Origin: Novosphingobium sp.
GTDB taxonomy: Bacteria; Pseudomonadota; Alphaproteobacteria; Sphingomonadales; Sphingomonadaceae
DNA length: 64,000 nt
Direction: 5' to 3'
NCBI GenBank assembly: GCA_025356575.1
Contig: JANXSP010000118.1
Location: 25,097-89,096 of the forward strand
Shown piece by piece: positions 44,559 to 53,646 of this stretch; position 1 is the stretch's first letter; each line of letters begins with the position of its first letter. The position numbers and the translations under genes were made by a program. Under the pieces are notes generated by a model. It saw only the letters and a list, made by a program, of their open reading frames with translations. It did not search any database and was not told where the DNA came from.

Positions 44559-45871
44559 GCCGCCGGTCCCTTCGCGGCGGGTTCGGGCCACTTGATCGCG
44601 CGTTCGCGGATCGCCTGCTCACTCTGCTCCTTGAGGTGCCACGGCAGTTCCTCGAACACATCCTCGAACATCGTCGCAAACGGGTGGTGAAGGCCGTGGC
44701 CGAGAATGCCGTTCTTTTCCGCTTCCTTCGTTGCCGCCTTGACCTCTTCGGCCAGACCGCGGTCCATCTCCGCCTGCTGCTCTTCCGACCATTCGCCAAG
44801 CGCGATCAGGTGCAGCTTGAGGCGATTGATCGGATCGCCGAGCGGCCACTCTTTGCCCTCCGCCGCCGAGCGGTACTGCGACGGGTCGTCCGAGGTCGAG
44901 TGCCCCTCGGCGCGGTAGGTAAAGTGCTCGATCAACGTGGGACCCATGTTCGCGCGCGCGCGATCGGCTGCCCATTTCTCGGCCGCATAGACCGCCAACG
45001 CATCGTTGCCATCGACCCGCAACCCGGCGATGCCATACCCGATTGCGCGCGCTGCAAACGTGGTGCGCTCCGATCCGGCGAACCCGGAAAAGCTCGAGAT
45101 CGCCCATTGGTTGTTGACGACGTTGAAAATCACCGGCGCATTGTAGACTGCGGCAAAGGTCAGCGCGGAGTGGAAATCGCCTTCCGCGGTCGAGCCCTCG
45201 CCGACCCAGGCCGCGGCGATCCGGCTGTCACCCTTGATCGCGCTGGCCATCGCGAAACCGGTCGCCTGCGGGAGCTGGGTGGCGAGGTTGCCGCTGATCG
45301 TGAAGAAGCTGTGGTCGCGGCTCGAATACATGATCGGCAGCTGGCGGCCCTTGAGCTTGTCCGCGCGGTTCGAATAGATCTGGTTGATCATCTCGACGAG
45401 CGGATAGCCGCGCGCGATCAGGATACCCTGCTGGCGGTAGCTGGGGAAAACCATATCGTCGCCCGCCAGCGCCATCCCTGCCGCGATCGATGTCGCCTCT
45501 TCCCCGGTGCACTTCATGTAGAAGCTGGTTTTACCCTGGCGCTGGCCGCGGTACATCCGCTCGTCGAACGCGCGGGTGAGTGCCATCGTGCGGAGCATCC
45601 GGCGCAGCGTATCGGCTTCGAGCCGGGGGTCCCACGGCCCGACCGCACGATGATCGTCGCCGAGCACGCGGATGAGGTCGAGGCACAGTGGGTGCGTATC
45701 GTGCGCGTCGCAGCCCTCGTCGGGACGCGGCTGGAGCCCGGCTGCGGGGATGTTGAGGCTGGCGTATTCCACCGTATCGCCGGGGCGGAAGCTGGGCTCG
45801 GGCACATGGAACGACAGCGGCGGCCGGTTGGCACGCGGGATGTCTGAGCGCGGGATGTCGGAACTGCCCAT
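44555..45871 (-). CDS. bkdA1: Branched-chain 2-oxoacid dehydrogenase E1 alpha subunit
   Basis: The 438-residue thiamine-diphosphate subunit carries the cofactor motif GEGSTAEGDFH...NNQWAIS and the phosphorylation-loop-like region YRAEGHSTSDDPSQYR. The N-terminal ~80 residues (LSFHVPEPSFRPGDT) are typical of bacterial branched-chain, not pyruvate, E1 alpha. It is the first gene of the bkd operon; the 90-bp gap to thyA contains a candidate operator. Confidence 0.94.
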   Translation of the reverse strand: MGSSDIPRSDIPRANRPPLSFHVPEPSFRPGDTVEYASLNIPAAGLQPRPDEGCDAHDTHPLCLDLIRVLGDDHRAVGPWDPRLEADTLRRMLRTMALTRAFDERMYRGQRQGKTSFYMKCTGEEATSIAAGMALAGDDMVFPSYRQQGILIARGYPLVEMINQIYSNRADKLKGRQLPIMYSSRDHSFFTISGNLATQLPQATGFAMASAIKGDSRIAAAWVGEGSTAEGDFHSALTFAAVYNAPVIFNVVNNQWAISSFSGFAGSERTTFAARAIGYGIAGLRVDGNDALAVYAAEKWAADRARANMGPTLIEHFTYRAEGHSTSDDPSQYRSAAEGKEWPLGDPINRLKLHLIALGEWSEEQQAEMDRGLAEEVKAATKEAEKNGILGHGLHHPFATMFEDVFEELPWHLKEQSEQAIRERAIKWPEPAAKGPAA

Positions 45872-45918
45872 CGACTGCTCTCCCGCCTCGGCTGCCGGAG
45901 TCGGCGCGGAAGCATTAT

Positions 45919-45944
45919 TTTACGCTGGCGTTATAATATTACGC
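45919..45944 (-). promoter_or_regulatory. Candidate operator upstream of the bkd operon
   Basis: The A/T-rich segment TTTACG-N4-CGTTAT followed by ATAATATTACGC has repeated TACG/CGTT half-sites. It resembles the TTTACG...CGTAAA sites of MerR-type regulators of branched-chain amino acid catabolism (LiuR). It starts 48 bp before the bkdA1 ATG. Arm mismatches make this tentative. Confidence 0.35.
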
Positions 45945-45961
45945 CCGCATGGCGCCGTCAA

Positions 45962-46942
45962 CTACACCGCCACCGGGGCTGAAATCGCTGGCTGGGGCGA
46001 ATAGTTCCGGACCGCGAAATCCCCGATCGCGTAATCGAAGATCGAGGCGGGCCGCCGCAGGATTTCAAGCGTCGCCTGACCTGCCGGAACGCGGGAAAGC
46101 TGTTCTTCCACCAGCGCGGCGTGATTGAGATACAGGTGAACATCGCCGCCCATCCATACCAGTTCGCCCGGCTCCAGATCGCACTGCTGCGCCAGCATCC
46201 GGATCAGCAGCGCCGCCGACCAGGCGTTGAACGCAAATCCCAGCCCCAGGTCGCAACTACGCTGATACAAGAGCCCGTTGAGCTTCCCACCGGCAACATG
46301 AAACTGGTAGGTCTTGTGGCACGGCGGCAGCGCCATCGCGTCGAGTTCGGCGACGTTCCAGCCTTCGATGATGTGGCGGCGGCTGCCGGGGTTGTGGCGC
46401 AGGCTCTCGACCACTTGCGCGACCTGGTTGATGGCGGGACCCGCATCGAACCCGCCGCCCTCCCGCGGCACATAGGTCGGCCAGTCGGTCCATTGCTTGC
46501 CGTAGACCGGGCCCAGATCGCCCCACCGCGCCGCGAATGCTTCGTCCGCAACGATCCGTGCGGAGAAATCGGCGCGCTCGATCCGCTCGCCGGTTTCGCG
46601 GCGATAGCGGTCGAGCGGCCAGTCGGTCCATATCTCCACGCCTAGCGCGCAGAGTTCGCGGATGTTGGTGCGTCCGGTCAGGAACCACAGCATCTCGCGC
46701 GTGGCGGTTTTCCAGAACACCCGCTTGGTAGTGAGCAGTGGCATCTTGCCGTCCGCCAGGTCAAACCGCAGCTCCGCCCCGAACAACGACCGCGTGCCGA
46801 TGCCGGTCCGGTCGATGCGCTCGTCGCCGTGTTCCCAGATCCGCCGCATCAGGCCGAGATAACCGTGCTCCCAGTGCGGTTCGGCGGGCGCCAGTGCGGT
46901 TGCGGGCGCGGGAGAATCGGAAAGGATCGCGCGCGTCGTCAT
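45962..46942 (-). CDS. thyA: Thymidylate synthase ThyA
   Basis: The 326-residue folate-dependent enzyme makes dTMP from dUMP. The nucleophile is C208 in LPPCHKTYQFHV. The dUMP-binding region reads QRSCDLGLGFAFNAWSAALL, with the expected Asp and Asn, but it departs from the usual LGxPFNIxSYALL at several positions. The C-terminal strand ends in APVAV, like the classical PVAI/V end. The N-terminus has about 20 extra residues. No dihydrofolate reductase gene is adjacent. Confidence 0.94.
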   Translation of the reverse strand: MTTRAILSDSPAPATALAPAEPHWEHGYLGLMRRIWEHGDERIDRTGIGTRSLFGAELRFDLADGKMPLLTTKRVFWKTATREMLWFLTGRTNIRELCALGVEIWTDWPLDRYRRETGERIERADFSARIVADEAFAARWGDLGPVYGKQWTDWPTYVPREGGGFDAGPAINQVAQVVESLRHNPGSRRHIIEGWNVAELDAMALPPCHKTYQFHVAGGKLNGLLYQRSCDLGLGFAFNAWSAALLIRMLAQQCDLEPGELVWMGGDVHLYLNHAALVEEQLSRVPAGQATLEILRRPASIFDYAIGDFAVRNYSPQPAISAPVAV

Positions 46943-47047
46943 AAGCGGTTTCTAACCCGGAGACTGCATGCTTGCCACCCCGCCGTCCCCCGCCTATAGG
47001 CCCGCTCCTGCCTCGCCCGCCCCTCGTTTGGAGCGGTCGCGAACGGT

Positions 47048-47124
47048 CGGGGAATAGCTCAGCCTGGTAGAGCACTGTCTTCGGGAGGCAGGGGCCGGAG
47101 GTTCGAATCCTCTTTCCCCGACCA
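47048..47124 (+). tRNA. tRNA-Pro (anticodon CGG)
   Basis: The acceptor CGGGGAA pairs with TTCCCCG, followed by ACCA. The anticodon stem-loop CTGTC-TTCGGGA-GGCAG gives CGG. D and T arms are normal. Confidence 0.95.
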
Positions 47125-47231
47125 ATTCGCTCCATTCGTATCGAAAATCATCCGCCGCTGGGCGGAACCGTGTCGCGGCTCGCGCTTTCAAGCTGCGACG
47201 ACGGGACCTTTTCGATTGCGGAGCGCCTGAC

Positions 47232-47744
47232 ATGCCCAAGCAGCCCACCTACACCGATGCGATCGCTCTGCTGAAGGCCGATCACAAGACAGTCGACGAC
47301 CTGTTCGCCAAGTTCGAGAGTGCCACGGACGCTGCCGCCAAGGAAGCGATCGCCCGGCAAATCTGCACCGAGCTCAAAATCCACGCGGCGATCGAGGAAG
47401 AGATCTTTTACCCGACGTTCCGCGGCAAGATCCCCGACGATATGCTCGACGAGGCGTATGTCGAGCATGACGGCGCCAAGGTCCTCATCAACGATCTCGA
47501 AGCCAGCAGCATGGCCGACAGCTTTTTCGAGGCCAAGGTCACCGTGCTGGGTGAAGACATCAAGCACCATGTCCACGAGGAAGAAGCCCGCGGCGACGGG
47601 CTATTCTCGGCCTGCCGCGTAACGGGGGTCGACATGATCGAGCTCAAGGACAAACTGCTTGCGCGCAAGCTGGAGCTGATGGAGCAGGCCAAGGCCGGGC
47701 CGCTGCCGCCCGCACAACTCGCGGTCGTCAAGCTCGCGGCTTAG
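47232..47744 (+). CDS. Hemerythrin HHE-domain protein
   Basis: The 170-residue four-helix protein has hemerythrin di-iron ligands in LKADHKTVDDLF, KIHAAIEEEIFYP, VEHDGAKVLI and KHHVHEEEARG. Such proteins sense or buffer oxygen, nitric oxide or iron. Its stop overlaps the end of convergent recG. A weak EcfG-like motif (GGAAC at 47164, then CTTT after 16 bp) lies about 45 bp upstream, but with a -10 mismatch. Confidence 0.9.
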   Translation: MPKQPTYTDAIALLKADHKTVDDLFAKFESATDAAAKEAIARQICTELKIHAAIEEEIFYPTFRGKIPDDMLDEAYVEHDGAKVLINDLEASSMADSFFEAKVTVLGEDIKHHVHEEEARGDGLFSACRVTGVDMIELKDKLLARKLELMEQAKAGPLPPAQLAVVKLAA

Positions 47745-49816
47745 CCTCCGCGCAACAATTGAACGCCCCAATCGCGTTCGAACAGGTAGAGAAGCACGCG
47801 CGCGGCTTGGCCGCGAGTGGCTTCCAAGCCGCCATCGCGCTCGATCAACAGCCGGGCATCGTGGTGCGCAAGCGGCAGCAGCCGCGTGATCTGTTCGAGC
47901 GTCGCTACCCGGAACGGCGTATCTCCCGATTGCCGCGTGCCGAGGAGTTCGCCGCCGCCGCGCAGGTGCAAGTCTTCTTCGGCCAGGCGGAAGCCGTCTT
48001 GTGTCTCGCGCATCAGGCCGAGCCGGTCGCGCGCGGTTTCGCTGAGCGCGTCGCCGCGTAGCAATAGGCACGTCGATTTGTCCGCGCCGCGCCCGACCCG
48101 CCCACGCAACTGGTGAAGCTGGGCCAAGCCAAATCGCTCGGCCTGCTCGATCACCATGAGCGTGGCGTTGGGAACATCGACCCCAACCTCGATCACCGTG
48201 GTGGCGACAAGCAGCTTTTTCGCCCCGCCGGAAAATGCCGCCATTGCCGCGTCCTTCGCCTCGGGCCGCAGTTGCCCGTGGACCAGCACGACGTCGCCCG
48301 CGAACCGCTCGGCCAGTGCCGCGAACCGCGCTTCGGCGGCGGCCAAATCGGCGTTCTCATTCTCCCGGACCATCGGGCACACCCAGTAAGCCTGCCCCCC
48401 GCCCGCAAGGTGCCGTGACACCGCGCCGACGACATCGCCCATCCGCTCGATCGTGACGACGCGCGTGTCGATCGGCTGGCGCCCGGGGGGCATTTCGTCG
48501 AGCCGGCTCACGTCCATCTCGCCGTACTGCGCCAGGGTCAGCGTGCGCGGGATCGGGGTCGCGGTCATCGCCAGGCAGTGCGGCGTGCGGCGTCCTTCTC
48601 TGGAAGTCTGGCCCTTCTGCGCGAGCATCAGCCGCTGGCCGACCCCGAAGCGGTGCTGCTCGTCGATCACCACGAGCGCGAGGTTGCGGTATGCAACGCT
48701 GTCCTGGAAAATCGCGTGCGTGCCGATGATGATATCGATGCTGCCGTCGAGCAGACCGAGCAGCGTCGATTCGCGCGCGCGGCCCTTGTCCCGCCCGGTC
48801 AGGATCGCGATCGTGACCCCCGTCCCAGCGGCCATCCGCACCAGTGTATCGTAATGCTGGCGCGCGAGGATTTCGGTCGGCGCAAGCAGCGCGGCCTGCG
48901 TTCCCGCTTCGACCGCGATAAGCATCGCCTCGAGCGCAACCACCGTCTTGCCCGATCCGACATCGCCTTGGAGCAACCGCAGCATCGGCGCGCCTTGCGC
49001 CATGTCACTTTCGATTTCGGCGATCGTGCGCACCTGGGCCCCGGTCAGCGCGAACGGCAGGCTCAGCTTGCCGCGCAGGCGCCCGTCGCCCTGTAGCGGC
49101 GTCCCTCGCCGCGCGCGGTTGGCATCGCGCACCAGCATCAGCGCGAGGCTGTTGGCGAGCAGTTCATCGTAGGCGAGCCGATCGCGCGCGCCGGGGTGTT
49201 CGCCGCGATGCGCCAGGACCAGCGCATCGCGCCACGCCGGCCAGCCCTCGCGCGCGAGCAAGCCCGGCTCGATCCATTCGGGCAGTTCGGGCGCTTCGGC
49301 CAGCGCGAGCTGGATCAGCGTCGTCAGCCGTCCCTGCGTCATCCCTTCGGTCAGCGGATAGACCGGCTCGATCAACTGGCCGAGTTCCCCGCCTCCGCCT
49401 TCGCCCACATGATCGGGATGGACGATCTGGAGCATTTGCCCGAACTGGTCGAGCCGCCCCGCGATCCACTTGCGCTCGCCCAGCGGCAGCGATTTCTTGG
49501 CCCACCCGGCGTTGCGCCCGAACCAGGTCAGCGCGCAGATATTACCGAGCACGTCCTCCGCGAGCACGCGGAACGGCCCGCGTCCCGGCGCGCTGCGGTA
49601 CTCGCGCGGGGTCAGCGCAATGACGATCTGCTCGCCCGGGGTGGCGTCGTCGAGATTCGCGACCGCGCGGCGCTGCACGAACCGGTCGGGCAAGTGGTAC
49701 AGCAGATCGCGCACCCGGGTCAGCGCCAGCCGCTCGAGCGGGCGCGCCAGCACCGGGCCGACGCCGGGCAGGCTGGCGCTCGTCGCGAACAACGGGTTGA
49801 GCAGCTCGGGGCGCAT
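47741..49816 (-). CDS. recG: ATP-dependent DNA helicase RecG
   Basis: The 691-residue helicase reverses stalled forks and processes Holliday junctions. It has an N-terminal wedge/OB region (~1-240), Walker A GDVGSGKT (284-291), Walker B DEQHRFG (385-391), TATPIPRTL and motif VI QLRGRVGRG. The ATG at 49816 gives the standard MRPELLNPLF. It diverges from sdhE-mfd; no SOS box is visible in the 63-bp gap. Confidence 0.96.
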   Translation of the reverse strand: MRPELLNPLFATSASLPGVGPVLARPLERLALTRVRDLLYHLPDRFVQRRAVANLDDATPGEQIVIALTPREYRSAPGRGPFRVLAEDVLGNICALTWFGRNAGWAKKSLPLGERKWIAGRLDQFGQMLQIVHPDHVGEGGGGELGQLIEPVYPLTEGMTQGRLTTLIQLALAEAPELPEWIEPGLLAREGWPAWRDALVLAHRGEHPGARDRLAYDELLANSLALMLVRDANRARRGTPLQGDGRLRGKLSLPFALTGAQVRTIAEIESDMAQGAPMLRLLQGDVGSGKTVVALEAMLIAVEAGTQAALLAPTEILARQHYDTLVRMAAGTGVTIAILTGRDKGRARESTLLGLLDGSIDIIIGTHAIFQDSVAYRNLALVVIDEQHRFGVGQRLMLAQKGQTSREGRRTPHCLAMTATPIPRTLTLAQYGEMDVSRLDEMPPGRQPIDTRVVTIERMGDVVGAVSRHLAGGGQAYWVCPMVRENENADLAAAEARFAALAERFAGDVVLVHGQLRPEAKDAAMAAFSGGAKKLLVATTVIEVGVDVPNATLMVIEQAERFGLAQLHQLRGRVGRGADKSTCLLLRGDALSETARDRLGLMRETQDGFRLAEEDLHLRGGGELLGTRQSGDTPFRVATLEQITRLLPLAHHDARLLIERDGGLEATRGQAARVLLYLFERDWGVQLLRGG

Positions 49817-49879
49817 GCTCGCCTCTTGCCCCAAGCCCGGCGCTTGCGCCAGCGGGCGCGCGTGCCTAACCGCGGCGCG

Positions 49880-50158
49880 ATGGACACTGCCGCCGATATT
49901 GCCGAGCGCCTGCGCCGGGCCCGCTTCCGCGCCTGGCACCGCGGCACGCGTGAGGCGGACTACATGATCGGAGGTTTCCTCGACCGCTACGGCGCAGAGT
50001 GGACGGCCGATGAGCTGGCGTGGTTCGAAGCATTGCTCGACGAGGACGACGTCGATGTCATGGCGTGGGCACTGCAAACGCAGACCGTTCCCGCGGCGCT
50101 GGCGGGCGCGCAGATGACGCTGATGCAGCGGCTCGATTACGTGGAGATTACGCGCTAA
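49880..50158 (+). CDS. sdhE: Succinate dehydrogenase assembly factor SdhE
   Basis: The 92-residue protein (DUF339/Sdh5) attaches FAD to succinate dehydrogenase. The flavinylation motif region RGTREADYMIGGF contains the RGxxE signature. It sits 17 bp before mfd, a recurrent neighbour in alphaproteobacteria. Confidence 0.92.
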   Translation: MDTAADIAERLRRARFRAWHRGTREADYMIGGFLDRYGAEWTADELAWFEALLDEDDVDVMAWALQTQTVPAALAGAQMTLMQRLDYVEITR

Positions 50159-50175
50159 GGCGCGCGTCCCCGATT

Positions 50176-53100
50176 ATGCCCGATTTCGCCCGCATCCTTT
50201 CCGCCCGCACCCCGCTGACTCTCGCCGCGATCGCGCGCGGGGCGCAGCCGCTAGTGATGGCCGATCTCGCCCGCGCCGCCAAAACCCGCGCGGTGTTCGT
50301 CGCCGCGGACGAAGCCGCGATGCGCAGCGTGGCCGAGGGCGCGGCGTTCTTCGCCCCCGAACTGGACGTGATCGAGTTCCCCGCATGGGACTGCCTGCCC
50401 TACGACCGCGCGAGCCCGGCGCTGTCGGTCAGCGCGCGTCGGCTGTCCGCGCTCCACCGCTTGCAGGCGCCAAGCACATCGCCGCAGCTCCTGGTGACGA
50501 CGATCAATGCGCTGCTCCAGCGCGTGATCACCCCGTTTCGCATTCGCGAATCGGTTCGTCCGCTCAAGCCCGGGATGGAGATCGGGCGCGAGAGCCTGAT
50601 CACGCTGCTCCAGCGGCAGGGCTATTCGCGCACCGACACCGTGGCCGACGCGGGCGAATACGCGGTGCGCGGGTCGATTTTCGATATCTACCCCTCCGGC
50701 CTCGAAAGCGGGCTGCGGCTCGACTTCTTCGGCGACGAGCTCGAAACGCTGCGCAGTTTCGATCCCACAACCCAGCGCAGCACCGGGCAGGTGGCCGAGC
50801 ACTTGCTCCTGCCCGCGAGCGAGGCATTGCTCGACGAGGCGACGACCAAGCGCTTCCGCACCCGCTACCGCGAACGGTTTGGCGCGGGGGCGACGAGCGA
50901 TCCGCTCTACAATGCGGTCACCGACGGGCGCCGCCTCGCGGGGATGGAGCACTGGCTGCCGCTGTTCGAGCACACGCTGGTCACGCTGTTCGATCACCTG
51001 GGCGAACGCGACACGATCGTCATCGACAGCGCCGCACAGGGCGCCGCCGACGAGCGCCTTGCCGATATCGCGGATTACTACGCAGCGCGCCGCGAGACCT
51101 CGGGCAAGGCCGCGGGCAGCTATCGTCCGCTCCCGCCCGAGGCGCTTTACCTGACTCGCGCCGAGTACGACCAGCGGCTGGCGTCGTGGCCGATCCACAA
51201 GGCGGACATCTTCGCGCAGCCCGAGAGCGCGAACGTGGTCGACTTCGGGTTCGCTTCGGGCCGCGATTTCGCGCCCGAGCGCGCGCGCGGCGACAATGTC
51301 TACGAGGCCGCGGCGACATACCTCACCGGCGCGGCGAAGAATGGCAAGAAGGCGCTGATCGCGGCTTATTCGGTGGGCAGCCGCGCGCGGATCGCGGCGA
51401 TCCTGGGCGAAGCGGTTCGCCCTGCCCCGGTTCTCGCCGAAAGCTGGCAGGAAGCGCTTGGGCTCGCCGCCAAGGGAACTCCGGTGGCGCTGGTCCTCCC
51501 GCTTGAGACCGGGTTCGCCAATGCCGAACTCGACCTGATTACCGAGCAGGACATCCTCGGCGATCGGCTCGTCCGCCGCAAGAAGCGCAGGAAAAGCGCC
51601 GACGCGTTCCTTGCCGAACTGGCCGCGCTCGCGCCGGGCGATCTTGTCGTCCACATGGATCATGGGATCGGGCGCTACGAAGGCCTCCACTCGATCCCCG
51701 TGGGCAAAAGCCCGCATGACTGCGTGATGTTGAGCTATGCCGGGGGTGACAAGCTTTACATCCCGGTCGAGAATATCGACGTCCTCAGCCGCTATGGCAG
51801 CGACAGCGAACTCGTCGGGCTCGACAAGCTTGGCGGTGAAGCGTGGCAGCGGCGCAAGAGCCGGCTCAAGGAACGCATCCGCGAAATTGCGCACGAGTTG
51901 CTGCGCACCGCCGCCGCGCGAGCGCTGCGCGAGGCCAGCGTGCTCCTGCCCGAGGCGGCGACCTACGACGCCTTTGCCGACCGGTTTCCGTGGGATGAGA
52001 CCGAGGACCAGGAACGCGCGATCGAGGACGTGCTCGGCGATCTGGCCGCGGGCAAGCCGATGGACCGGCTGGTCTGCGGCGACGTCGGGTTCGGCAAGAC
52101 CGAGGTCGCGCTTCGCGCCGCGTTCGTCGCGGCGATGGCCGGGCAGCAAGTCGCGGTGATCGCGCCGACGACGTTGCTGGCGCGCCAGCACTACGCCGGG
52201 TTCACCGAGCGCTTCGCCGGGTTCCCGCTCGAGATCGGGCGGCTGTCGCGCCTCGTCCCGCCCAAGGAAGCCGCGGCGACGCGCGTCGGGCTCGCCGATG
52301 GCCGCGTCGATATCGTCATCGGAACCCACGCGCTGCTGTCCAAGCAGACCACCTTCAAACGGCTCGGGCTGGTGATCGTTGACGAGGAGCAGCGCTTTGG
52401 CGTCGTCCACAAGGAAAAGCTCAAGCAGCTGCGCAGCAACGTCCACGTCCTCACGCTCACCGCCACGCCGATCCCGCGCACGCTGCAGATGGCGATGAGC
52501 GGCCTTCGCGAACTCTCCACCATCCAGACCCCGCCGGTCGACCGCCTTGCGGTGCGGACCTACGTCATGGAGTGGGACGACATGGTGATGCGCGAGGCGC
52601 TGCTGCGCGAACATCACCGCGGCGGGCAGAGCTTCATCGTCGTCCCGCGCATCGCAGACATGCCCGATCTTGAGGAATGGCTGCGCAAGACCGTGCCCGA
52701 GATCAGCTTCGTCGCCGCGCACGGCCAGATGAGTCCGAGCGAAGTCGAAGAGCACATGGGCGCGTTCTACGAGCGCAAGTACGATGTCCTGCTCTCGACC
52801 ACGATCGTCGAAAGCGGGCTTGATATTCCCAGCGCCAACACGATCATCATCCACCGTGCGGACCGTTTTGGCCTTGCCCAATTGTACCAGTTGCGCGGGC
52901 GGGTGGGCCGCTCGAAGCTGCGTGCCTATGCTTATTTGACCACGCCCGCGGACACGCAACTTTCGGAAGTCGCGGAAAAGCGACTCAAGGTGCTCGGCGA
53001 TCTCGACAGTCTGGGCGCCGGATTCCAGCTCGCGAGCCACGATCTCGATATCCGAGGCGCGGGCAACCTGCTGGGCGATGAGCAATCGGGGCAGATCCGC

Positions 53101-53646
53101 GAGGTCGGGTTCGAGCTGTACCAGTCGATGCTCGAGGATGCGATCCTTGCGGCGAAGGCGGGCGACATTGGGCACGAGCGCGAGCGCGGGCTGAGCCCGC
53201 AGATCACCGTCGACGCACCGATCATGATTCCCGAGGACTACGTCCCCGACCTGGCAGTGCGGATGGCGCTGTATCGCCGTCTCAACGATTGCGAAGACCA
53301 GGACGCGATCGAGGCGCTCGCCGCCGAGATGATCGACCGGTTTGGTGCGCTACCCGAGCCCACCGCCAACCTGGTGAAGCTGATCGAGATCAAGCGCCAG
53401 GCGATCGAGGCGAATATCGCCAAGATCGATGTCGGCGCGAAGGGCGCGCTGGTCAGCTTCCACAAGGATGATTTCCCCGACCCGGCAGGCTTGATCGCTT
53501 ACACCCAGCGGCTCGACGGGATCGCCAAGCTGCGCCCCGACATGAAGCTGGTTATCGCGCGGACCTGGAGCGATCCCAAGGCGCGGCTTAACGGATTGTA
53601 TCAGCTCACCAAGGGTTTAAGCGCAATTGCGAGAAAGCGGGCTTAA
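50176..53646 (+). CDS. mfd: Transcription-repair coupling factor Mfd
   Basis: The 1156-residue translocase removes stalled RNA polymerase and recruits UvrA. It has the N-terminal UvrB-like part (~1-400), the polymerase-interacting domain with HMDHGIGRYEG (~492), Walker A GDVGFGKT (635-642), DEEQRFG (736-742), the RecG-like TATPIPRTLQM and translocation motif, and the C-terminal TRCF domain. The length is standard. Its 3' end overlaps the convergent EAL gene by 4 bp. Confidence 0.97.
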   Translation: MPDFARILSARTPLTLAAIARGAQPLVMADLARAAKTRAVFVAADEAAMRSVAEGAAFFAPELDVIEFPAWDCLPYDRASPALSVSARRLSALHRLQAPSTSPQLLVTTINALLQRVITPFRIRESVRPLKPGMEIGRESLITLLQRQGYSRTDTVADAGEYAVRGSIFDIYPSGLESGLRLDFFGDELETLRSFDPTTQRSTGQVAEHLLLPASEALLDEATTKRFRTRYRERFGAGATSDPLYNAVTDGRRLAGMEHWLPLFEHTLVTLFDHLGERDTIVIDSAAQGAADERLADIADYYAARRETSGKAAGSYRPLPPEALYLTRAEYDQRLASWPIHKADIFAQPESANVVDFGFASGRDFAPERARGDNVYEAAATYLTGAAKNGKKALIAAYSVGSRARIAAILGEAVRPAPVLAESWQEALGLAAKGTPVALVLPLETGFANAELDLITEQDILGDRLVRRKKRRKSADAFLAELAALAPGDLVVHMDHGIGRYEGLHSIPVGKSPHDCVMLSYAGGDKLYIPVENIDVLSRYGSDSELVGLDKLGGEAWQRRKSRLKERIREIAHELLRTAAARALREASVLLPEAATYDAFADRFPWDETEDQERAIEDVLGDLAAGKPMDRLVCGDVGFGKTEVALRAAFVAAMAGQQVAVIAPTTLLARQHYAGFTERFAGFPLEIGRLSRLVPPKEAAATRVGLADGRVDIVIGTHALLSKQTTFKRLGLVIVDEEQRFGVVHKEKLKQLRSNVHVLTLTATPIPRTLQMAMSGLRELSTIQTPPVDRLAVRTYVMEWDDMVMREALLREHHRGGQSFIVVPRIADMPDLEEWLRKTVPEISFVAAHGQMSPSEVEEHMGAFYERKYDVLLSTTIVESGLDIPSANTIIIHRADRFGLAQLYQLRGRVGRSKLRAYAYLTTPADTQLSEVAEKRLKVLGDLDSLGAGFQLASHDLDIRGAGNLLGDEQSGQIREVGFELYQSMLEDAILAAKAGDIGHERERGLSPQITVDAPIMIPEDYVPDLAVRMALYRRLNDCEDQDAIEALAAEMIDRFGALPEPTANLVKLIEIKRQAIEANIAKIDVGAKGALVSFHKDDFPDPAGLIAYTQRLDGIAKLRPDMKLVIARTWSDPKARLNGLYQLTKGLSAIARKRA

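Noticed and set aside
47164..47188. EcfG promoter before the hemerythrin gene
   Set aside because: GGAAC is present, but the -10 part reads CTTT instead of CGTT at 16 bp. It is mentioned in the gene entry but not called as a site.
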